A stretch of DNA of 64,000 nt from Semisulcospira habei (GCA_036245525.1 BTPG01000004.1:228470709-228534708); one strand, 5' to 3'; shown: positions 9,672 through 21,380, counted from the first letter of the stretch. Notes: a model not told the origin generated them from the letters alone. Translations and numbers: made by a program.

Positions 9672-12240
9672 TATATGATGTTGAAACACAAAAACAAGCG
9701 CGATAGAAATATAGCACGAACCCCCAGCAACTACGCGGCACAAACAGACACGGCTAAACAATACACATGGGATCAAGACTCAGCGGATAATATTATGCGC
9801 GCGCGTTCCTGTCAGCCGAGGTACACGCACTGCTAGACAACGTCACAAACATAACCGGTCACTCTAACCATAACGCGGATAAAGTAGAGGATATGGTACA
9901 ATGTCTCTCAAAGGCGTTGATCGGGGCCGCGGAGCTGTCACTGAGACAGAAACCGCGGCCCGGTTCTCTCCGTAAACATAGGAGGAAAAGACAACAAAGA
10001 AATGGTTCAGTCGCGGCTGCATAGGAATGAGAAAGGACCTGAAATCTCTGCTCAACGCAGTAAATAGAAATCCAGGCAACTTCGAACTCAAATTCAAATA
10101 TTTCAGTAAGAGGAAATCCTATAATAAATTCATCAAGAAGACAAAAGCCGAGTACAAAAGAAAACTAGTGGATACCCTTAACGAAGCAATAGAAAAAGAC
10201 CCAAATGCAATCTGGGCAGCAGTAAGAGAACTAAAAAATGTAGATACCCCAGTAGGTGCAGGAAAAACGTCAGCGCTGCAAAATGGCTAAGCCACCTAGA
10301 GAACATAGTAGCTAGAGAGGCTGACGTTCAAGAGGAGAGAAAACGAGAGGTAGAAGTTAAACTGGAGCTCAAAGAGAAAGAACCATGTTTCAATAGCTTA
10401 GATTTCCTAATCACCAAAAAGAAATAGAAACAGCTGTTAAACATCTAAAAGTGAAAAAGGCAGGAGGCAAGGACGGCATATCCAACGAAATGATAAAAAC
10501 CAGCCTGCCCTACACTATCAACAGCCTGAGAGCTTGCTTCAACGCTATTCTAACCTCGGGGCACTATCCGCCTTCGTGGAAAACAGGTGTCAGTATCCCA
10601 CTCCATAAAGGCAGAGACGTGACTCACCCAAATAACTACCGAGGCATAACTCTCACAAGTGCACTTAGTAAGCTGTTTTGCCAGGTCATCAACTAGAGAA
10701 TAGTCAACTACCTCGAACAAAATAAACTTTACGCCCCAGAACAGGCGGGATTCAGAAAAACACAAAGGACCACAGACCAAATATTCATGCTCAAACACAT
10801 AGTCGATAAATACCTAAAGTCCCCAAACGGCAGACTATACTGCTGCTTTGTGGATATGCAAAAAGCTTTCGACAGTGTGTGGCATGACGCCATGTTATTA
10901 AAGCCTAAACGTAGGCATGGCGGGCACTGCTATAACGTAATCAGAAACATGTATAGTCAGTCAACCGTGTGCATGAAAGTACTCGATGGGTACAGACAAG
11001 ACATACCTTTAAAAAAGGAGGTGCAACAAGGAAATAATCTAAGCCCTACTCTGTTCAATATTTTCATCAACGACCTCCCAAACTGCTTAAAGGATGAAGA
11101 CTCCCCAACCATTAACAACACGACAGATACTGAAATACCGTGCTTACTGTACGTAGACGATCTAACGGTTATGTCCACTACAAAAGCTGGCCTCCAGAAC
11201 AAATTAAACAAACTGCATAAATACTGCGAGGACTGGGGCCTGACTGTCAATAAAAACAAAACAAAGATAATCGTATTCGCACGAGCAGCACCAAAAGTAC
11301 CGACCATATTTAGGCATGGAAACGATTTAATAGAAACTGTGGATACATACAAGTACCTAGGGGTAATGTTCAATAACACAGGTAGCTTTACATCAGCACA
11401 AGACCACCTAATGAGACAAGCCAGCAAAGCCGCTCACGCCCTTAAACGCTCACTATACAAACAAAACCTATACACTAAAACGATAATGCAACTGTTTGAC
11501 TCGCTAGTGGTCCCTGTCGCAACATATGCATCAGAAGTATGGTTCCCTTTCACACTAAAGGCAAATATTATTGACAGTGACCTGAGTCACCTCTTCGATG
11601 ACTTCATGAAGGGACAAATGCCTCACGAGTGCATTCAACTGAAATTTGCTAAGTCTATCTTAGGCATCCACAAAAAAAGCTATGAATATTCCGGCCCTAG
11701 CTGAGATCGGACAGTTCCCTGTGAGCATCAGAGTATCGGTCCAAGTGATAGGTTTTTGGCTTCACATGCTAAACTCTGATAGCACCCCCTACCTCAAACA
11801 GGTGTATCACGAACAGCTCGAGACCACCGCCCCGTGGGTCGCTTTTACAAGACAAATTCTCTGCTCACTGGGCTTTCGCCACGTGTAGGATAACCAGTGT
11901 ACATTCAGGGGAACCTCACTTAAAACAGCCCTCCATAGAAAACTAGAAGAGCAATACACTAGATACTGGAACAGAATTAAGCGGAGCAACACATCTAGAC
12001 TGACCTTCTATAACAAAGCAACCGATAAATACGGAATACAAAGCTACCTTATGCACACCAAAATACGAGAACACAAACAAGCCCTCAGGAAGTTACGAGT
12101 AAGTGCCCACATGCTAGAATAGAAAGAGGCAGGTATACAAACACATCCCGGGAACATAGCCTATGTCGCGCGTGTGGAGTAGTAGAGGACGAAATTCACA
12201 TGCTAGACGATTGTAGCTTATATATTCAGCTCAGAACTCA
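9672..12240 (+). pseudogene. Reverse transcriptase and C-terminal region of esterase-type LINE
   Basis: Frames: 10,027-10,290 (thumb linker), 10,451-10,696 (KKAGGKDGISNEMIK, PSWKTGVSIPLHKG, NNYRGITLTSALSKL), and 10,787-11,704 with CCFVDMQKAFDSVW, VQQGNNLSPTLFNIFINDLP, the catalytic CLLYVDDLTVMS and DTYKYLGVMF. 11,682-11,888 gives GQFPVSIRVSVQVIGFWLHM. Near 12,150-12,230 a CRACGVVEDEIHMLDDC stretch forms a C-terminal Cys/His knuckle. Palm aspartates are intact, but stops and frameshifts at about 9,670, 10,290, 10,430, 10,697 and 11,704 inactivate it. Confidence 0.8.
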
Positions 12241-12619
12241 GCTAGCTTTAAGTACAGACTGACATAAGCCAAGCCAACTACTAGCCAGGGAGGATGCACG
12301 GTGCACTCTAGCAAAGTTCGTATTGGACTGCTTCTCCATAAGGGAGAGAAACGTAACGACCATACAGCATTGATACTGCCTACCCTCCTCTCTCTTCTTT
12401 TTCACGCCCCGGACCGTCGGAGATGCTACAAGACCAGACGGAACCACGGACCATGCGAAAATCATCAGCGGTCACAGGAATAATACAGACAGGACTCCAC
12501 GAACAAAAACACTACGCGGTGAACACCAATGAACTGACTTACTGCCGACAGAAAAGTGCAAAGAAATTCCGTGTGGACTGAAAGAGCTTAAAGAATGATA
12601 TAAAGTAATGTACATGATA

Positions 12620-13085
12620 CTCACAAACCAGATAGGTGAGGCTAGCGCTGGCAGAATTGTATGCATACCAAGGGGAACGACTCAGCACTGAACAGACAAC
12701 AGTTAGATCCCCAGCCCAATTCTGCCAGCGCTAGCCTCACCTATCTGGTTTGTGAGTATCTATAACTCGAGGCACACTTGTATCGTTAGATTGTGGTGTA
12801 TTGTCTTGTGCATCTACTGTGGGAATTCAGGGTATTTACCCAACCACATTTCGTAGTGCACGTTTGTGTTTGTGTATGCATGTTTCTCCTGCCTACTACC
12901 TAAGTTCCGGAGAAAAACATGGGTTATATAGAGAGACCTGATGCATCCTTTTAGGGATGTTGATGATCGTCGCGTCTTATACCTGCGTATTTCTCTGTGG
13001 GCTGGCGATTGGGTGCCTGATAGGTGGGGGCAGGGGATCTAACTGTTGTCTGTCCAGTGCTGAGTCGTTCCCCTTGGTATGCATA
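12620..13085 (-). mobile_element. Palindromic-armed element, copy 1 (crossed inverted arms)
   Basis: A 466-bp insert between 14-bp direct repeats (taatgtacatgata at 12,606-12,619 and 13,086-13,099). It holds two inverted pairs: 12,617-12,659 with 12,717-12,759 (43 bp, perfect) and 12,660-12,712 with 13,033-13,085 (53 bp, one mismatch). The pairs interleave rather than nest. A relative lies at 47,992-48,209. No coding capacity is seen. Confidence 0.75.
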
Positions 13086-13105
13086 TAATGTACATGATAG
13101 TTAAG

Positions 13106-14600
13106 TCCGATCCATCTGTGTCCTTTGGCCCCAATGGGCCCCTCGACAAAACGTTGTTCTGTTCTGTTCTGCCTGCCACTGCAGTACTAAATGTAAACAC
13201 AGCGGTGTTGCTAGAGTTTGAGGCATCCCCAGCTGCACCAGGGCCTTCAACCAAGTTTTTTGCGTCTGCAAAGGACGGCCCCTTCTCCACACGCACCTGC
13301 TAATCTTGCACTCGGATATCCAATGAGGGCATTTCTTATCCGAAGCCATGTGCGGCCCCTGGCAATTTACACACAGTCCGGGCTAAGTGCAACGGGCGCA
13401 TGAAGCTGCCTGTCTTCTGCCCATGGCCATACTTTTGGCACTTAAAGCACCGGAGTGGGAGAGGTTGGTTGGTTGCATATTGCTTAACGTCCTGACAGCA
13501 ACAAGACTTTCTGCCTGCACTGCTTGTGGGAAAAAAAAACTAAACAGAATATTGAATCTATGTCGCCAGCCGGTCCAATACGTTAAATAAACCTACGACA
13601 TGGGGCCTAAATAAAGCTAAGACCATTTAGCAACACACATCCAATATCAAGAGCTACAGGCAGCGCAGACAGTAGGGAGAGTTTAAAAAAGGAAAATACA
13701 GGTGAAAGAACCAAGGGTAGACAGAAACACATGCCCCAGAATAGAGGAGAAAACCCACCCTGTGGGGCTCACCAAGGTGACCCCTGGGAACAAAAAAGTA
13801 GTTAACCCCACCAAAGTCCCCCAGGACAGACCCGGGGGGTGGGGGGGGGGGGTGGGAGTGGGAGAGGGACGTACTTCTTCACTTTCAAGGTGTAATAACC
13901 TCCCCAGACGGTAATAGGAGGGATGCGGGTGCCAAACGTCAGGATAATGGTAGAGAGACGGATCTCCCCACCACCTCGCTTGGAAATGAAGCGCCTGACG
14001 TAAGTCACCCATGTGACTTGAGGTTCTGTACAAGTTCATCTTCTGACAGTTCTGCCAATGCTTGATCTTTTATCACACCTCTACAAGAATTCATCGTTTT
14101 GTGAGGTGTGACCTCCACTAAGTGTCTCAGATGGAAGAGAGCCTCAGTAGCCCATTGGAGTGTGCCCGGGTACGGCACTCTACCAGCAAGTCACCTGACC
14201 TGAGGAGCTGGGCATCAGGCCTGCCAACACGGCTCCTGAGGTCTCCCCCACAAGAAAAGGATGCAGTTTAGAAACAGGCATCTCTTTGACTTTGCTATGG
14301 ACAATGAGGAAGCGAGGCCAGACAGCCGATGTCGAGGCGTCACTTCCTCACAGTCGGAGACACAGTCATATTCAAAGGCAATGTTTATGTGTCGTTTTGT
14401 ACCAGTCTTTTTGTTTGTTTTGTTTTGTGCCATAACTAATATCATAAAAGAATTCATCCTCCGGGGGTCCCCGCCCACCACCGAGCCCAACAAGGGAACA
14501 TGCATTTGTCGGCAGGTCTCCAGCTGACGCACGATGGAGACTGCACAAAGATATACTTGGGGGGTTTAGCCTGATTGTACCATCTGAGCCACTGCCTTCG
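13106..14600 (-). pseudogene. ORF1 (gag-like) of LINE copy 1, N-terminal and knuckle region
   Basis: The minus strand matches copy 2 ORF1. 14,360-14,260 includes DCVSDCEEV and SGLASSLSIA. 14,039-13,870 includes the equivalent of VTCVRRFISKRGGGEIRLS. 13,464-13,300 holds the CCHC knuckle region continuing to MASDKKCPHWIS. The SINE-like copy at 13,465-13,854 splits it just before the knuckles. CCHC ORF1 proteins coat LINE RNA. Frames are shifted repeatedly. Confidence 0.65.
13465..13854 (-). mobile_element. SINE-like family A, copy 4
   Basis: A 390-bp copy with 13-bp target duplications (ggagtgggagagg at 13,452-13,464 and 13,855-13,867). The tail here is (CCAA)n in sense rather than (AATC)n. 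A run of about 20 G residues, broken by single T residues, lies near the sense 5' end (13,834-13,856). The empty site is visible in LINE copy 2 at about 51,341-51,361. Confidence 0.85.
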
Positions 14601-15090
14601 ATCACGGTGTTGAATGCAGGGGAATACTGGCGTAAAGCACGTAATCAGCAACATAGGCTACAGCGTGGTGCTACGTATATCAACAGTGGTACAGGGCTCA
14701 ACGTGACAAGAGCCGATTGACTAGGCCGGTACTCCTAGCCTCTTGTTTAAGTAGGTCAAGGCCAAAGTGGAGTGTTGGCACCAGTGAGCCGCAACCCAAA
14801 GAGAACCTCATCCACCAGGATCCTCTTCTCCCCTGACATGGGTCTCCAAGCACGGCAAACACTTGGGATCCAAGGACCACAAACTAATGAGTATTCTTAA
14901 GGACCAATCCAACATGGTAAGACCTGGGTTAGCACAGCTCCTTAAAAACCGGACCAGAGAAAAAGACTTAACAACATATCTTCTGATGTCAAGTCTTATC
15001 CCGGACAAAGATGGCACCCCTTCGCTAGCCCACTCAGTCAGTGACTGAGTAGACTACCCACCCACGCCACATAGAGACTGGTGCCGAGTG
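14601..15090 (-). other. 5' UTR of LINE copy 1
   Basis: Non-coding, closely similar to 52,380-52,853 in copy 2. Both end at the same point, taken as the element 5' terminus. Confidence 0.6.
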
Positions 15091-15557
15091 GGCAGTTTTG
15101 TCTTAGGGGGGAGGTGTGTCACGACACTTTTTTCCCCTTATTTTTTTTTTTTTTTTGTAGGGGTGTTAAATTTAGAGAGGTGACTGAGATTAGTTAGTCA
15201 CTGGTAAAACGATAGCATAGGTGAGTTGTTTGGCCTTTACACGAGGATACGACCATGGTCACTACGGAGCCGGTGTCCGAGGAAGAGAGAGAGAAAAACG
15301 CTGCGATGACTGAACCCCTGGCTTATCCCGTCTTTGTCTTCGTCCCAGCCGTGGCGTCTTCACGGATGAAAGTGAGTTCACACAACAATTTTTTAGTGGC
15401 CATTTGCTCGGGGGGTTTGTCTGTGTTTGCTTGTTCTTATTTTTTGGGTTAGCGAGTATGTGGGACTAGGGGTATGAATGTAGAAATGTCATTTATTTGG
15501 TAGCATCGAGTGTCGGAGGGTAATTTCGGACGTGAGTTATATGGTAATGTGTAAATA
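15091..15557. other. Unassigned flank
   Basis: Holds tgtcacgaca at about 15,118, a T-rich run at 15,138-15,156, and a short open frame (15,255-15,452) without recognisable similarity. It could be an LTR remnant because of the TGTCAC start, but no partner was found. Confidence 0.3.
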
Positions 15558-16120
15558 TACTAATGGCCAAAACTTAAGGGCCACCCCACTTTTTTGTGTC
15601 AATGTTTATCGTCGTAAGTACGCTAATAAAATACATTGTCCTTTCGATCCTAATGGGTTAAAAGTTGACCTTAGACAGTCCACTGTACAGGGAACAATAG
15701 ACAATTCATCAATTGCCATGAACGTGTCAAATGCACATGAAACATCGTCAGTTTTTTGTGAAAAGCTGTGCGATATTGGCAAGCGTACCAAAGGCAGGCA
15801 GGTGGGAAAACTCGGTAAAGTCGTGATGCACATGCTAAAGGGGTCAGTCGTGAACGCTGAGCACTTATGTTTCGCTACAAATACCGGTACAGTAGGGGCT
15901 TAATTGTCACTTTCCTAACCATGCCACCACGATGAAGCCTAACACCAGTAGATCAAGGCCGGGCGCTAGCATGGCTGCAGGATGGAATTTCCGGACAAGA
16001 AGTTGGGAGATGTCTTGGGGTGTCCCATTCAGTGATCCAGAAGCTCCTGGCACAATTCCAAGAAACTGGAAGGGTAGAACGACAACCGTGCTCAAGCAGA
16101 AGGGACCAGGGCTTCTGTTT
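15558..16120 (+). mobile_element. Tc1-like transposon, 5' end fragment
   Basis: Starts with the terminal repeat TACTAATGGCCAAAAC after a TA, shared with 48,971 and (inverted) 54,112. The transposase start ATG at 15,921 leads into the paired-type helix-turn-helix region (SLTPVDQGRALAWLQ, then VSHSVIQKLLAQFQE) in a degenerate frame with a stop at codon 5. The DDE domain is missing. The right edge is approximate. Confidence 0.7.
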
Positions 16121-16389
16121 TCACAACAGGTTAAAGGGTCTGTAGACCCCCAGGTATAAATTTTAGAGGGTACACAGACCCCCATCTGAGCATAATGGAG
16201 GGTCCACATGTAACCTATATCACCTCTGTGATAGGTTAATAAGTTGTATTTTGAGTAAGCATAGTGGATTGACATTAGAATTGTTGTTGTTTTCCCTTTT
16301 TAGACAGAGACCAGTAAATTCTCCTTTTTTCCTCAGGCATATTTTTAGTTTTGGTTTTGGAAATGACCTTGTAATAATATTGCCACAAT
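16121..16389. other. Unassigned spacer
   Basis: AT-rich, with no gene or repeat I can name. Confidence 0.3.
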
Positions 16390-16397
16390 ACTTTTTG

Positions 16398-17523
16398 ATG
16401 TTGAAGCAGGCCACAGTGGACCTCGATGATGACGACGCAGTGTACATCAGGTATCGTCTCGATGGCAGCCTGTTCAACCTCAGACGACTGCAGGCCCACA
16501 CGAAAACCCTAGACCAACTGATTGTGAGCTGCTCTTTGCTGATGACGCTGCCCTCGTTGCACACACAGAGAGAGCCTTGCAGCGCATTACGTCCTGCTTC
16601 GCAGATGCCGCCCAGCTCTTTCGACTTGAGGTCAGTCTGAAAAAGACAGAGGTCCTTCATCAGCCGGCACCCAAGGAAGAGCATCGCCCTCCCCACATCA
16701 CCATCGGCGAGTCCGAACTGAAGTCTGTTCACCAGTTTACCTACCTTGGCTGCATCATCACGTCAGACGCCAAGCTGGACAAGGAGCTGGACAACAGGCT
16801 GGCAAAAGCGAACAGTGCTTTCGGGCGACTATTCAAGCGGGTGTGGCACAATCAACAGCTCAAAAAAAGGCACCAAGATCAGCGTGTACAGAGCTGTCGT
16901 CCTCACCACCCTGCTGTACGGTTCCGAGTCCTGGGCCCTCTACCGCAGCCAACTACGACTCCTCGAACGATTTCACCAGCGCTGCCTGCGTACCATCCTG
17001 GGCATTCACTGGAGTGACTATGTCACCAACGTCGAGGTCCTTGAACAGGCGGAAACTGAGCATCGAGGCTTTGCTGCTGCGGACACAGCTTCGCTGGGCG
17101 GGGCACGTCTCCAGGATGGAGGATCATCGCCTACCCAAGATCACTCTGTTCGGCGAGCTCGCCACTGGACACCGAGACAGAGGGGCACCAAAGAAGAGAT
17201 ACAAAGACGGTCTCAAGAAGTCACTTAGTGCCTGCCAAATCGACCACCGCCAGTGGTCTTCGCTTGCTGCAGACCGTGACACCTGGTGCTCCACCATTCA
17301 CATGGCAGCCGTCTCCTTTGAGGACTCTCGCAGAGCTAACCTTAAGGACAAGCGGCTCAGAAGAAAAAACAGAGTTGTCATAACTCAGAACCCTGACCAG
17401 ACCTTCCCCTGCAGCCACTGCGGTCGAACCTGCCTGTCCTGGATTGGCCTCCGCAGCCACGAAAATGCCTGCAGACGACGTGGGCAAGCCCTATAGAATC
17501 TTCGTTCGCGAAGTCAAGCCAAG
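16398..17523 (+). mobile_element. RTE-type LINE, 5'-truncated copy
   Basis: Begins inside the RT palm (equivalent to about 40,354 in the full-length copy) and runs to the shared 3' end CAAGCCAAG. Target duplications actttttg lie at 16,390-16,397 and 17,524-17,531. Coding remnants include the FADD region (shifted by a 1-base loss near 16,523), [29 protein letters not shown], and the C-terminal CSHCGRTCLSWIGLRSHENA finger. There are frameshifts near 16,523, 16,867 and 17,057. Confidence 0.85.
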
Positions 17524-17779
17524 ACTTTTTGGTGTAGTTTGTAATATTTTAGTAATTATTTTGGTTCCGATTTTTTACTTCCTGTTGTGGCAATTTCCTC
17601 TTTGGTAATTCCTCTTCCTCTGGCATTTCATTGTTTGAGCGGGGACAGAGAGCATGCACTTACTTCTCGTTCTCGGATGCTAATTCAGGTTGGTAAAGTG
17701 TTTTAATTAGGAAATATTGTTGATTTCATTTAGGGACTGCATTAAATTTATAGGATGAATGTCTTTTTATGCGAATTAC
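17524..17779. other. Unassigned spacer between RTE copies
   Basis: AT-rich unique-looking sequence. It begins and ends with the target duplications of the neighbouring RTE insertions. Confidence 0.3.
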
Positions 17780-17789
17780 ACTGTGATGC

Positions 17790-18540
17790 GGCACTGTGCG
17801 CTGGGCATCACTCTGGTGAGGAGGACATCACTGAGGTCCCTCTGACACACTAGGACATAGTCAATAAGGTGCCAGTGTTTGGAGCGAGGATGCATCCAGG
17901 TGGTCTTTCGACTGTCCTTTTGCTGAAAAGTAGTGTTGGTGATGACCAGTTGCTGCTCTGCACAGAACTCCAACAGTAGGCGGCCATTGTCATTGCCGTT
18001 CCCGACGCCATGCTTGTCGAGGACTCCTTTCCAGGCTTCAGAGTCCTGGCCCACTCTGGCGTTGAAGTCACCAAGGACTTTGTCGTCTGCAGGGGTGCTC
18101 TGTATGAGGCTGCGCAGGTCAGTGTAAAACTTGTCCTTTTTAGCAGGCTCTGCCAGGAGGGTTGGGGAGTACAAACTGAGAAGGGTGACGTGTTGCTGGT
18201 GTCTCAGTGGAAGGCGCATGGACATGATGCGGTCTGAGTGACCCGTTGGTAGGTTTTCCAGCTTAGTCGCAATGGAGGTCTTGACCATGAAACCCACGCC
18301 TGAGAGCCGTCTTTCTGATTCAGGCCTGCCTGACCAGAAGAGGGTGTACCCAGCGCCAAGTTCTTGGAGGCTGCCTTTCTCCGGAAGGCGTACTTCACTG
18401 AGCGCGGCAATGTCGATGTTTAACCTCCGCAATTCATGGGCAATGAGGGCGGAGTGACGTTCAGGGCGTCCGCTGTCTGTTTTGTCGAGCATGGTTCGGA
18501 TGTTCCAGCATGCTACGTTGAGTCTGGTCGTGGTCGTCAT
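17790..18540 (-). pseudogene. RTE APE endonuclease (inverted segment)
   Basis: The minus-strand frame from ATG 18,540 reads NVACWNIRTMLD, IAALSEVRLPEKG (catalytic E), GVGFMVKTSIATKLENLP, VLGDFNARVGQDS (catalytic D and N), and LIDYVLVCQRDLSDVLLTRV. It stops shortly after MPSAQC at the inversion breakpoint, so the SDH-type motif is on the other arm. One isoleucine codon pair is lost before GDFN compared with other copies. 18,541-18,867 is inverted 5' UTR. Confidence 0.85.
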
Positions 18541-18867
18541 GAGAGTGGATCCGTTATTCTTTTTTGTTTTTTGACCGCAGGAGATGATGCCCGTTGACCG
18601 CGGCTAGCCAGCTGGGGTTGCGAGGGGACGAGCTTTGGTTAGGCCACCTTTTCTAGGCCCCTCTCCGTGTGGAGCAAGCAGTGCTGTCCCTAGAGAAGGC
18701 TGCTTGGTCGTTCAGGGTGTGCCGAGTGATGTTGTCATCCCCAGGTCAACATCAGGCGACCAATATCCTGAACCGCCTGCATGCAGGTTTGAGACTGCGG
18801 CTTCCAGTGACATCTTTCACCTGCCGTTTCGCCCCTCGCCACAGGACTTGGAATGGTCAGTGTCATG

Positions 18868-21341
18868 GTCCGTGCCACACTGACCACCTTGTCCACTGCA
18901 AACTCAGGCTCCATGTCAAGCCAAAACCCAAGAAATCGGGCCCCCCCCAAGAAAAAGCTTGATGTTGCCAGCCTTCAGCGTGACGACGTGAAAGCTGCCT
19001 TTCAGACAGATTTACAGCGCAGGCTCAAAGACACAGCGGACCCAGCAGACTCCTCCCCTGAAACACTCTGGGAACAACTGAAAACTGCTATTGCAAAATC
19101 CTCTGCAGAAGTCTTGGGTTTCGCTAGAAAGAAAAACAAAGATTGGTTTGACGAAAACGATGTTGAGATCCAGGAACACCTAGCAAAAAAAAGAGCCGCC
19201 CATCAGGCCCATCTAGCCCAGCCTTCCTGCCCTGTGAAGAAGTCTGCCTTCCGCCTCGTCTGCAGCAGTCTCCAGCGCAAGCTCAGAGATCTCCAGAATG
19301 AGTGGTGGACCAGACTTGCACAGAGGACCCAGCTTTGCACTGACAATGGTGACTACAGGGGCTTCTACGAAGCACTGAAAGCAGTGTATGGCCCCAGGCA
19401 CCTGGTACAAAGTCCCCTGCGAAGCGCGAATGGCCAGGCACTCCTCACAGATAATACCTCCATCTTGAACCGCTGGTCGGAGTACTTTCAGAGCCTCTTC
19501 AGCGCTGAGCGCATTGTTCAAGAAGCAGTCGTCCTACAAATCCCACAACTCCCAGTAAAGGTTGAATTGGACGAACCGCCCACCGCTGAAGAGACCCTCA
19601 CAGCCATCCACCAGCTCAAGAGTGGCAAAGCAGCAGGCATTGATGGAATACCGCCAGAGATCTGGAAACATGGAGGCACAGCACTGCACAACAAGCTCCA
19701 TGACCTCTTTCTCTGCTGCTGGGAGGAAGGAACACTACCAAAGGATCTCCGTGATGCTGTCGTTATCACCCTGTACAAGAACAAAGGCAAGAAGTCTGAC
19801 TGTTCTAACTATCGGGGAATCACCCTGCTGTCCATTGCTGGGAAAATTCTTGCAAGGCTGCTCCTGAATCGGCTGGTACCTGCCATCGCTGAAGACCACC
19901 TCCCAGGGGGCCAGTGTGGCTTCAGAGCCAACAGGAGCACCACCGATATGGTCTTTGTGCTGAGACAGCTTCAGGAGAAGTGCCGCGAGCAGAACAAAGG
20001 GCTGTACGTAACATTTGTCGACCTAACAAAAGCGTTCGACACTGTGAGCAGGCAAGGCATGTGGCACATCCTGGAGCGACTTGGTTGTCCCCCAAAGTTC
20101 CTCAGCATGATTGTCCAGCTACACGAGAACCAGCAAGGCCAGGTCAGACTCAACAATGACCTCTCAGAACCATTCCCTATTCTCAACGGCGTAAAGCAGG
20201 GCTGCGTGCTGGCACCGACCCTCTTCACCATCTTTTTTAGCATGATGTTGAAGCAGGCCACAGTGGACCTCGATGATGACGATGCAGTACATCAGGTATC
20301 GTCTCGATGGCAGCCTGTTCAACCTCAGACGATTGCAGGCCCACACGAAAACCATAGACCAACTGATTCGTGAGCTGCTTTTTGCTGATGACGCTGCCCT
20401 CGTTGCACACACAGAGAGAGCCCTGCAGCGCATCACGTCCTGCTTCGCAGACGCTGCCCAGCTCTTTGGACTCGAGGTCAGTCTGAAAAAGACAGAGGTC
20501 CTCCATCAGCCGGCACCCAAGACAGTATCACCCTCCTCACATCACCATTGGCGAGTCTGAACTAAAGTCAGTGCACCAGTTTACTTACCTTGGCTGCATT
20601 ATCACGTCGGATGCCAAGCTGGACAAGGAGCTTGACAGCAGGCTGGCAAAAGCGAACAGCGCTTTCGGGCAACTTTTCAAGCGGATGTGGTACAATCAAC
20701 AGCTGAAAACAGGCACCAAGATCAGCGTGTACAGAGCTGTGGTCCTCACCACCCTGCTGTATGGTTCCGAGTCCTGGGCCCTCTACCGCAGCCAACTACA
20801 ACTCCTCAAACGCTTCCACCAGCGCTGCCTGTGCACCATCCTGGGCATTCACTGGAGTGACTATGTCACCAACGTTGAGATCCTTGAACAGGCTGAAACT
20901 GTGAGCATCGAGGCTTTGCTGCTGCGGACACAGCTTCGCTGGGCGGGGCATGTCTCCAGGATGGAGGATCATCGCCTACCAAAGATCACCCTGTTCGGAG
21001 AGCTTGCTACTGTACACCGTGACAGAGGGGCACCAAAGAAGAGATACAAAGACGGTCTCAAGAAGTCACTTAGTGCCTGCCAAATCGACCACCACCAGTG
21101 GTCTTCGCTTGCTGTGGACCGTGACACCTGGCGCTCCACCATTTACAAGGCAGCCGTCTCCTTTGAGGACTCTCGCAAAGCTAGCCTTAAGGACAAGTGG
21201 CTCAGGAGAAAAAACAGAGATGCCGCAACTCAGAACCCTGGCCATACCTCCCACTGCAGCCACTGCGGTCGAACCTGCCTGTCCCGGATTGGCCTCCGCA
21301 GCCACGAACAAGCCTGCAGACGTCGTGGGCAACTCCTATAA
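18868..21341 (+). pseudogene. RTE reverse transcriptase and C-terminal finger (forward segment)
   Basis: Open from 18,868 to 20,373: linker, then SGKAAGIDGIPPEIWKH, NYRGITLLSIAGKILA, QCGFRANRSTTDMVF, VTFVDLTKAFDTVSR (palm aspartate) and NGVKQGCVLAPTLFTIFFS. A 2-base loss near 20,286 shifts the frame. LLFADDAALVAHTERA (catalytic FADD) follows in the frame 20,273-20,560. A second break falls near 20,521. 20,571-21,341 carries [15 protein letters not shown] to the terminal CSHCGRTCLSRIGLRSHEQA and RRRGQ. A C-X2-C-X12-H-X3-C pattern ends the protein. Confidence 0.85.
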
Positions 21342-21380
21342 AATCTTCGTTCGCGAAGTCAAGCCAAGAGACTGTGATGC

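Larger units (their letters stand above)
7057..12605 (+). mobile_element. LINE with esterase-type ORF1 and APE-RT ORF2
   Basis: A plus-strand two-ORF non-LTR retrotransposon of about 5.5 kb inserted in LINE copy 1. ORF1 begins mid-domain with no ATG, so the element is 5' truncated. The order is ORF1 (about 7,070-8,365), a 0.4-kb spacer, endonuclease (8,811-9,671), RT (about 10,030-11,700) and a C-terminal region to about 12,240. The 3' UTR runs into the palindromic element at 12,620. Clade is uncertain. The esterase ORF1 recalls the CR1 group. Confidence 0.75.
1..15090 (-). mobile_element. I/Jockey-group LINE copy 1, split by nested insertions
   Basis: This is a single non-LTR retrotransposon read right to left. 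The pieces are 15,090-13,106 (5' UTR and ORF1 N-terminus), 7,056-6,713 (ORF1 C-terminus), 2,811-2,443 (endonuclease start), and 2,066-1 (endonuclease end and RT). They align in the same order with copy 2 at 52,853-49,660, which lacks the interruptions. The 5' ends of both copies stop at the same sequence (GCCCACTCGGCACC on the minus strand), which defines the element start. The RT 3' end runs off the window. Reading frames are broken, so it is inactive. The clade call comes from the RT motif style and the CCHC-type ORF1. The right-hand edge near 13,106 is approximate. Confidence 0.8.
17790..21370 (+). mobile_element. RTE-type LINE copy with 5' inversion
   Basis: Left part 17,790-18,867 is the inverted 5' end (5' UTR and endonuclease, minus strand). 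Right part 18,868-21,370 is the forward remainder (linker, RT, C-terminus, 3' end). The two break at the same element position, just after the MPSAECHTDH codons, equivalent to about 38,985 in the full-length copy. The whole is flanked by actgtgatgc at 17,780-17,789 and 21,371-21,380. This is the structure expected from twin priming. Confidence 0.85.

Noticed and set aside
15118..15130. Second LTR related to 44,445
   Set aside because: Only the TGTCAC start is shared. No matching body, end or duplication was found.
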